In this document: in pieces, positions 1 through 5,504 of the stretch | How the letters are laid out: every line of letters begins with the position of its first letter | Position numbering within the stretch: the stretch's first letter is position 1 | NCBI GenBank assembly: GCA_025055115.1 | Contig: JANWYJ010000011.1 | Location: 1-64,000 of the forward strand | DNA length: 64,000 nucleotides | Source: Gemmata sp. | GTDB taxonomy: Bacteria; Planctomycetota; Planctomycetia; Gemmatales; Gemmataceae | Direction of reading: 5' to 3' | Program-made: the position numbers and the translations under genes | Notes under the pieces: generated by a model | The model's database searches: none | Seen by the model: the letters and a program-made list of their open reading frames with translations, nothing else | Told to the model about the DNA's origin: nothing

Positions 1-255
1 TAGGCTATCGTTGACCGCTCGTAGCCGTGATGACCTCCTGCTTGATACCATCGACCCGCTTGGTTTACCTGACGGAAAACTGTTGCATTGACTCAATTGA
101 AGGTAGTTTCGGCCAAAAACTTCTGGAGATCAACCCAACCCAACGTATTGATTATCTTAGTTAAGCTCTCGGGAATGTGTGCGCGATGCTCACTGGCGGG
201 CTACCGTTGACGCCGACACTCGCAGGTCCTGCTCAAAGGCAGGGACACGTTCGGG

Positions 256-297
256 AGTGCTTGCAGCTTGAACAATAGTGCTTGCAGCTTGAACAAT
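256..297. repeat. 21-bp perfect tandem duplication
   Basis: The 21-bp unit beginning AGTGCTTGCAGC is present at 256-276 and again, without change, at 277-297. The second copy forms the left arm of the inverted repeat that follows. Confidence 0.85.
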
Positions 298-321
298 AAA
301 ATATGCTGTTCAAGCTGCAAG
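281..321. repeat. Perfect 15-bp inverted repeat (hairpin)
   Basis: Positions 281-295 (CTTGCAGCTTGAACA) are the exact reverse complement of 307-321, with an 11-nt AT-rich loop. There is no T-tract on either side, so it is not a typical intrinsic terminator. The upstream tandem copy (260-274) could pair with the same right arm as an alternative. Confidence 0.8.
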
Positions 322-690
322 ATTGCCTCAGCTATCACATCGGGTATGAGCAAAGGACAATAGTGACTTGGTGAATCCTGACGGATGAAACCCGCGATCG
401 AAGACGGTCAAACTTACCTCGAGACGGTTTGAAAACCCAACAAAAGCCGAACGATACGTCGTAATCGGCAACTATCCCGGTGTTTGCCAACGTCCTCTAG
501 CCATTCAGTTAGAACGATTCTTTGAACGTCCTGGAACGTTCTCCCCCAACGGAAGACGACGGACCACATCCCGCTGTTGGGACTTTCTCGTAAGGTGGCC
601 TGTTCCGTGGTTGATTTTCAGTGGTTGATTCGACCTATCTTTCAGTTGAATACGAGTTTATATTTTCTCAGACCAAGTCGAAACAGCACG

Positions 691-787
691 TTGGCCAGCA
701 TGCTGTCATCAGCAAAGCAAGCCTTCCCTGACCCGGCTACACCGCCGTAAGGGAGGGCCTCGGCCAGCATGCTGTCATCAACAGAGC
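691..787. repeat. Direct-repeat pair, offset 69 bp
   Basis: 691-718 matches 760-787 at 25 of 28 positions, with a perfect 19-bp core (693-711 and 762-780, GGCCAGCATGCTGTCATCA). About 41 bp of unrelated DNA lies between the copies. It belongs to the set of pairs with roughly 72-bp offset found across the window. Confidence 0.8.
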
Positions 788-838
788 GGGTTGGCCGTAG
801 TATAAATGTCCCAATGCCTCGACGCAGGAAAGGAATTT

Positions 839-1363
839 ATGGGAGACTTTTGGCACGATTTTTGGGTGCGTTTTGGTGTCACCATCCTCATCACACCGAT
901 CGCGGTGAGCTTTTGGAAAGCCTGTGAAGCAGCCTGGCACCGCTGGTACAACTATCGCTTGCGCAAGATCGCCGCTCGTCATGCATTGGCGCATGGCATC
1001 AAGCAGGTGGTGCTAACGATTTCGATTGGTGACGACATCGAAGAATCGGTACGCAATTTTTTGCAAGAACGGCGCTGGCTGGGTGGTGGGACAGACATTC
1101 CGATACTGAAAGTCCATCAACCTGAAGCATTGAGTGATTCGGACGGACACTGGTATTATTTTTTGGACAAGGTGAAAGACGAGATCCGCAAAATTCGCAG
1201 TGAGGGATTCACGCGTGTACATGTTTTCGCCCGCGTACCTGTGCCGATGGCAATCCTGGTGGGGGCCACCCTGACCAACGGACCAGCCGCGTTTTTGTAT
1301 CACTTTAACGCCGGTCGGTACTTGCCTGTCGGACAAATCACGTTTGAAACCGTCAAACTCTAA
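839..1363 (+). CDS. Small membrane protein with SAVED/CARF-like C-terminal sensor half
   Basis: A 174-residue protein. The ATG at 839 is preferred over the ATG at 806 because AGGAAAGGA lies five bases upstream of it. Residues about 8-27 form one hydrophobic membrane helix, followed by a basic stretch (about 38-47) that would sit in the cytoplasm. The soluble part (about 52-174) has an alternating beta/alpha pattern. Its end, around VHVFARVPVPMAILVGATL and then LYHF..GRYLP, resembles the C-terminal half of SAVED domains, which bind cyclic oligonucleotides. A full SAVED has two CARF-like halves; only one fits here, so the protein would need to oligomerise. The layout (one helix plus sensor) recalls the CRISPR membrane protein Cam1. 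It is first in an operon with a Cas6-like and a Card1/Can2-like gene. Membrane effector activity is inference; the SAVED match is by eye. Confidence 0.6.
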   Translation: MGDFWHDFWVRFGVTILITPIAVSFWKACEAAWHRWYNYRLRKIAARHALAHGIKQVVLTISIGDDIEESVRNFLQERRWLGGGTDIPILKVHQPEALSDSDGHWYYFLDKVKDEIRKIRSEGFTRVHVFARVPVPMAILVGATLTNGPAAFLYHFNAGRYLPVGQITFETVKL

Positions 1364-1385
1364 CAACCCCGTCCAGGAACTCCCC

Positions 1386-2396
1386 ATGGCTCAGACTCTC
1401 CGCCTGAAGATTCTCGAAACGCAACGCACATTGGTTATCGCCCGAGGTGGCCGATTGCAACCGTGGCTGGGTCCGGCGTTACGGGGATTGGCCGGAGGTC
1501 GTCTGAAAGCGCAAGTGTGCCGCCAACCGGTGCGACTGCAACTGACGCAATGGCGTTACTGCCATGGTTGCCCCCTGCGCCGCGGTTGCGCCTACGGCGA
1601 AACCATCGAAGGGGGTGACGCCGCGAAAGCCGATCCAGCGCGGCCGATTGTCATCGCCCCTCTGTACCCTTGTCCAGAATTTGGACAGCTGGGGGATCGT
1701 ATCCCGGTCACGGTGCGTTTCATCGGTCCGATGGCGGCGGCCCACGCGGACGTGTTCTGGGAAGCAGTACGGCGCGGCGGAGCCGATCCGGGCTTGGGCT
1801 TGGGCGAAGACCACGTCTTATTCGACGTATTGCCGGGCGAACACGCTGACCGGTGGCAAGTCGTGGAGCTACCCGACCCCGACACACAAACCGGCTGGCT
1901 GCCCGCTGTGCGCGTGGTGCTGACCAGCCCGTTGATCCTGCACAGCCGCAAGAACGGCCCACGGCATCTGATTCATCAACCCACCTTAACGGATTTACTG
2001 CAGCGTTGGGAGAACCTGGTTGGCCTGTTCGAACCAACCTCGGTCTGGCTCGCTCATCAGCGCATCGCCCGCCTGCTTCAACTTGCGGCCATCACGGAAA
2101 TCCTGGATGCCGCATTAGAACCCGTGGGGCAAGTGCGTCGGTCGCAACGATCGGGGGAGCGTTGGCACGAAGAGGGCATCTTCGGGTGGCTGAAGCTAGG
2201 GCCGATAGCCTGCGGTGTTTTACCCTGGCTCGAAGCCGCGGGGCAACTCCATATCGGCACGCACCGTAGCGGCGGAGCCGGCGGCTGGCGTGTAGTCGCG
2301 GAAACCGGCAACGCCCCACGCCAGCGCCAGTTTCAACGCCGGCTCGCACAGCCTTCAACCAACATCCTCGTATCACAACCCCTTCCGTCGGAGTAA
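1386..2396 (+). CDS. cas6: CRISPR-associated endoribonuclease Cas6 family protein (RAMP)
   Basis: A 336-residue protein, started at the ATG at 1386, which has AGGA 8-11 bases upstream; an upstream TTG at 1344 would overlap the previous gene. Family marks of the PF10040-type Cas6 are visible: an early LRGLAGGRLK segment (about 32-41), cysteines at about 45, 59, 62 and 68 with the spacing CxxCxxxxxC and a following AYGE, then a P-rich strand entering VTVRFIGPM, a GLGLG turn (about 136-140), and a C-terminal GQLHIGTHRSGGAGG segment (about 286-300) in place of the usual glycine-rich loop. Cas6 cuts precursor CRISPR RNA inside the repeat. A catalytic histidine cannot be assigned by eye. It begins 22 bp after the membrane protein and ends 4 bp before the nuclease gene. 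No repeat array that it could process is in the window. Confidence 0.75.
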   Translation: MAQTLRLKILETQRTLVIARGGRLQPWLGPALRGLAGGRLKAQVCRQPVRLQLTQWRYCHGCPLRRGCAYGETIEGGDAAKADPARPIVIAPLYPCPEFGQLGDRIPVTVRFIGPMAAAHADVFWEAVRRGGADPGLGLGEDHVLFDVLPGEHADRWQVVELPDPDTQTGWLPAVRVVLTSPLILHSRKNGPRHLIHQPTLTDLLQRWENLVGLFEPTSVWLAHQRIARLLQLAAITEILDAALEPVGQVRRSQRSGERWHEEGIFGWLKLGPIACGVLPWLEAAGQLHIGTHRSGGAGGWRVVAETGNAPRQRQFQRRLAQPSTNILVSQPLPSE

Positions 2397-2400
2397 CATC

Positions 2401-3717
2401 ATGCAGTTGTTTGTTCTCGTCTCCACGGGTCAACGAATAGCTAATATCCCACCGGTGTTGGAATATGCCCGTGTTGGCGACCATGTGGTCTGGATTGAAA
2501 GCCAGGAAGCGGCGCGCAATCATTGGACCGAAGCCCCCCAGCGGTTGCTGGAAAACCGAGGATTGCTCACCGTAGCCACGATTCGCGTGCGCCACGTCAA
2601 CGATCCGGTGGATTTGAGTAACCAACTCACACCATTTGCACAATCGGTCCAGGGGCAGTACGAAGCCACCTACTTAGTCGCCAACGGCGGGACGAAACTC
2701 TCACCCATTGGGTTGTTTTTCGGCTTGGAGTCTCTCAACCCGCAGATTCTCTATGGCGATGAACGACCGGCGGTTCACAATCTGTATCCCGCCGGGCTGA
2801 ATGAATCCCCACGAGTCGCCCCCTACACGCGGCACACCCTCGATTTGCCCGAAATTCTTCAGCTCAACGGTTATCAATTCTTAGCCCAGCGCCATCCGTT
2901 GCAAATCTGGCCTCAACCGCTTCCGGCGGAATACGACTCCGAGCGTTACGGACAGGACGAAGAATACACCTATCAGTTGCATCGGGACCATGCCCGTTGG
3001 GCCGCGGCCCGCCGCAGCCAAGAGTTCGTGCCGTTTGGAGAGCTATTTGGACTGGTTGACACAAACGTGATCCAGCGCTGGTATAACACGTTTCAACTGG
3101 CCCGACGTTGTCCCAATCCCCAAAACCTCACATCGTTATACCACGGCACGATCAACCTGGCCGAACAGGGTCGCGTAGCGGCTGGTCGGCGGCAACTGCC
3201 CCCTCCCCAAAGCGATCTTGGCCGTTCTTTCGAGTGGGCCGTGGTCCGACGGGTCCGGGAATGGCTGGATCGTGTACAACATCCCGCGGTGCAATCGGCC
3301 TGGTCGAATGTCATAGTGGCCCGAGAAGGCTTACCCGATCGGTGTGATGCCGAGTTTGATGTCCTTGTGGTCCTCAAAAATGGCATCCTCGTGGCCTTCG
3401 AGTGCAAAGCCGCTCAGGTGGACGATCGGGATTTGGAAGTTAACTTTCACCGTCTGCGTCAGGCGACCTCCCGGTTAGCGCATACCGCAATCGTTATACC
3501 TATTTATACCCGAGCATCGCATGAGCCGTGGTTCCTCCAGCAACACCAAACCCGCGAAGCCATCACAACGCGATTTGGTCCAAGCGGTCTTGTCGCATTC
3601 ACCTGGCCCGGGCAGCCCACCCAATACACCTTGCCGAACAACCCATCCCACGAGACTTTCGAGTGCCCAGATTTTGAATCGAGTCTTGAGACTCTTTTGA
3701 GTGGCTACCGTCCCTGA
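2401..3717 (+). CDS. CARF-domain nuclease, Card1/Can2-like (DUF1887)
   Basis: A 438-residue protein with two parts. The N-terminal third is a CARF-type Rossmann domain, with the diagnostic NGGTKLSPIG segment at about 95-104, where these proteins contact cyclic tetra- or hexa-adenylate made by Cas10. The C-terminal part (about 270-405) is a restriction-endonuclease fold: GRSFEWAVVRRV at about 274-285, then AEFDVLVVLKNG and AFECKAA, giving D320, E334 and K336 as the likely D-ExK metal site. Card1 and Can2 cut single-stranded DNA/RNA or nick DNA once the second messenger binds. The gene lies 4 bp after cas6 and is last in the operon. Family placement rests on motif order and length, which agree well; substrate is unknown. 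Confidence 0.8.
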   Translation: MQLFVLVSTGQRIANIPPVLEYARVGDHVVWIESQEAARNHWTEAPQRLLENRGLLTVATIRVRHVNDPVDLSNQLTPFAQSVQGQYEATYLVANGGTKLSPIGLFFGLESLNPQILYGDERPAVHNLYPAGLNESPRVAPYTRHTLDLPEILQLNGYQFLAQRHPLQIWPQPLPAEYDSERYGQDEEYTYQLHRDHARWAAARRSQEFVPFGELFGLVDTNVIQRWYNTFQLARRCPNPQNLTSLYHGTINLAEQGRVAAGRRQLPPPQSDLGRSFEWAVVRRVREWLDRVQHPAVQSAWSNVIVAREGLPDRCDAEFDVLVVLKNGILVAFECKAAQVDDRDLEVNFHRLRQATSRLAHTAIVIPIYTRASHEPWFLQQHQTREAITTRFGPSGLVAFTWPGQPTQYTLPNNPSHETFECPDFESSLETLLSGYRP

Positions 3718-3720
3718 GAG

Positions 3721-3779
3721 GATCAGTACCAAGGCTGCAGTCTGGACACTAGCAGATCAGTACCGGGGCTACAGTCTGG
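3721..3779. repeat. 25-bp imperfect direct repeat after the nuclease gene
   Basis: 3721-3745 and 3755-3779 (GATCAGTACC..GGCT.CAGTCTGG) match at 22 of 25 positions, offset 34 bp, directly behind the stop codon. A second short duplication (TTGTGATGAGAT at 3818 and 3838) follows. Neither is palindromic, and no terminator was recognised between the two convergent genes. Confidence 0.75.
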
Positions 3780-3894
3780 CGACTGACAGAGTGTGAAAAG
3801 ACGCGCGTTGCAAGTCGTTGTGATGAGATACAACTTATTGTGATGAGATGCGAAATGGTTCTAGGCCGGCCGCAACCGGCCACGCCGACAGGTT

Positions 3895-4509
3895 TCAGGA
3901 GCGCAAGTCCTGAACAAATTTTAGGTTCAGTAATGCCTCCCGACTGCGTACACGTATTTGCGTGATGGTGTTGGCCTTCACCCGCAAGGCTCGCGCCAGG
4001 TAGACGGTGCGCTCCCGATCAGACCAGCTCAGAAAATGAGCCACAGGGAACGGCTCCAAGGGGGCCACGGCCGCCAAAGTTTGCGTTTGATCCTCAGGCG
4101 GTAATTTGTCCCACAAACCATACCAGCCCAAAACGACAAAGCGTTGCCGCGGACTCCAAGCCCGAACGCTGGTCAAATCTTCATGACCAAAACGGCTTTT
4201 GAAATCGAGCTTCACCTCAAGCCACCCAAGGTCGCTGGCCACGGGGGGATAGACCGGGTCCGAGTGATCCTCCGGTGTGATTGGCCGTACTCGTCGCCAA
4301 CTCTGGCGGATATCGGCAATGTAATGGCGCATGACGCGATAAGCCCAGGCACGGAACGAATAACCGCGCTGAGCGTCAAACAACCCTCGCCATTGTTGAA
4401 CCAGAACGTGTTGGATCGCCTCCTCCGCCAAGGGTTGGTTTCCGTTCGTCAATTTCAAAGCCAAAGCAAAAAGTTGGCCTCTGTCGCAATACTCGATGCA
4501 ATCATTCAT
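3895..4509 (-). CDS. ECF-like sigma-70 family RNA polymerase sigma factor
   Basis: A 204-residue protein, started at ATG 4509 (GGGGAA upstream) rather than a TTG eight codons earlier. Residues about 10-75 resemble sigma region 2: LALKLTNGNQPLAEEAIQHV, then WRGLFDAQRGYSFRAWAYRVM and an arginine-rich end, as in core-binding helices of ECF factors. The last 50 residues (LSWSDRERTVYLARALRVK and following) fit region 4, the -35 reader. The linker is longer than usual. No anti-sigma gene is adjacent; it converges with the CARF nuclease gene. It probably directs RNA polymerase to a small regulon that cannot be identified here. Confidence 0.65.
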   Translation of the reverse strand: MNDCIEYCDRGQLFALALKLTNGNQPLAEEAIQHVLVQQWRGLFDAQRGYSFRAWAYRVMRHYIADIRQSWRRVRPITPEDHSDPVYPPVASDLGWLEVKLDFKSRFGHEDLTSVRAWSPRQRFVVLGWYGLWDKLPPEDQTQTLAAVAPLEPFPVAHFLSWSDRERTVYLARALRVKANTITQIRVRSREALLNLKFVQDLRS

Positions 4510-4835
4510 AGGCGATTCCCCAAACTGGGCCAAAGGACACGAAAATTCTTCCGCGTCGCAAAAGCTGGGGGATCGCTCTTGGCGGGGTCATCGCCCGCAT
4601 GTTGTTGACATCATACGCTGGATCAAGCGGCGAGGGGATGTCCGAAAGAATTTTGGTCGTCAGGGAGCTTTCGGACCGGAATAAGTAAGTTTGTGACTGA
4701 CCACCGCACATACCGAAAATGTTCTGCTGGAGAGTTTTTGCCCAAATCTTTACCGTTGCGCTTGGCGTACTATGTGTCGAACAACCATACCGCAAAGCGA
4801 TGATACTTACCAGTACCTTCCAACGATAAAGGAAC

Positions 4836-4944
4836 CAATCACTCGGCCGAATCTTCGTGAACGGTCTCCGCGACGGGTCAGGCGGAGGCATGCCACCACC
4901 AGCCATACAATCACTCGGCCGAATCTTCGTGAACGGTCTCCGCG
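4836..4944. repeat. Perfect 37-bp direct repeat around a 35-bp unique segment
   Basis: 4836-4872 and 4908-4944 are identical over exactly 37 bp; bases on both outer sides differ. The 35 bp between them (4873-4907) occur once. Repeat and spacer lengths match one unit of a typical CRISPR array, but only two copies exist and the repeat is not clearly palindromic, so it is recorded as a repeat, not a CRISPR array. Confidence 0.9.
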
Positions 4945-5027
4945 GCTAGCCGACTGCACAAATGGCTAGGCCAGAAATCCGCAGTTCAATATGTAAACCA
5001 ATGATCACAGAGAACGAACGTCCCTCC

Positions 5028-5102
5028 CGTTGGCCAACACTGGAGGGTAGTTCGTCGTCGGAACCCGTCGGCCAACAGTGGAGGGTAGAATGTGGTCGGA
5101 AC
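5028..5102. repeat. 37-bp near-tandem imperfect duplication
   Basis: 5028-5064 and 5066-5102 (CGT.GGCCAACA.TGGAGGG..) match at 31 of 37 positions with one base between them. The right copy runs into the next repeat pair at 5092. Confidence 0.75.
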
Positions 5103-5197
5103 TTCGGAACCTCCCTGCTCAGCCGCTTTGACGACTCGAAGCGGCCTTCCGGAAAGGCTGTCGTGATCGGAAACTCGGAACCTCCCTGCTTGGCGGC
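5092..5197. repeat. 35-bp direct-repeat pair, offset 71 bp
   Basis: 5092-5126 matches 5163-5197 at 29 of 35 positions, with a 16-bp perfect core (TCGGAACCTCCCTGCT). 36 bp of unrelated sequence lies between the copies. Confidence 0.75.
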
Positions 5198-5330
5198 GCA
5201 GGCGATGCTGCGCGGGAAGGTTGAGGAGGCTATCGGATTGTTGAAACCCAGCCGAACCTACGACACTCAAGCTACGGCCACGCCAGATGCCGTATCGGTA
5301 GTTGAAGTTTACTCACCCAGGCCGTAGCTC

Positions 5331-5440
5331 GTCGGCATCGCTACTTCCTTTCACCGTGGTGCTTGGCCGCCACCACGAGAGGTTTTCACAGCGAAAAGGA
5401 AGCAGTGGGCATCGCTATTCCCTTTCACCTTGGTGCTTGG
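5331..5440. repeat. 36-bp direct-repeat pair, offset 74 bp
   Basis: 5331-5366 matches 5405-5440 at 32 of 36 positions, around 38 bp of unique DNA. Weaker copies of its GCTACTTCC core (5485) and of a flanking GTTGAAG segment (5301, 5446, 5519) continue at about 72-bp steps to the end of the WD40 gene. Confidence 0.75.
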
Positions 5441-5504
5441 GGGTCGTTGAAGTTGACCCACTCGAGCCGAGGCCTGTTGCGGATGCTACTTCCGAGACCT
5501 CGGG

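Larger units (their letters stand above)
1..838. other. Non-coding region with short repeats upstream of the CRISPR-like operon
   Basis: No open reading frame with convincing codon use or start site is seen on either strand. The stretch holds a 21-bp tandem duplication followed by an inverted copy (256-321) and a direct-repeat pair at 691-718 and 760-787. No regularly spaced CRISPR repeats are visible. A promoter for the gene starting at 839 should lie here, but no clear -35/-10 pair was recognised. Confidence 0.6.
4510..5504. other. Roughly 1 kb non-coding stretch rich in direct repeats
   Basis: No convincing gene is seen; the short open frames are not conserved-looking and follow the repeats. 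The stretch contains four pairs of direct repeats with different sequences (4836/4908, 5028/5066, 5092/5163, 5331/5405) and weaker copies up to about 5530. It separates the divergent promoter side of the sigma gene from the 3' end of the WD40 gene. Confidence 0.6.

Noticed and set aside
4836-4944. A true CRISPR array
   Set aside because: Only two copies and one insert; similar pairs with unrelated sequences occur at other places, so a stand-alone array call is not supported. Kept as a repeat and a hypothesis.
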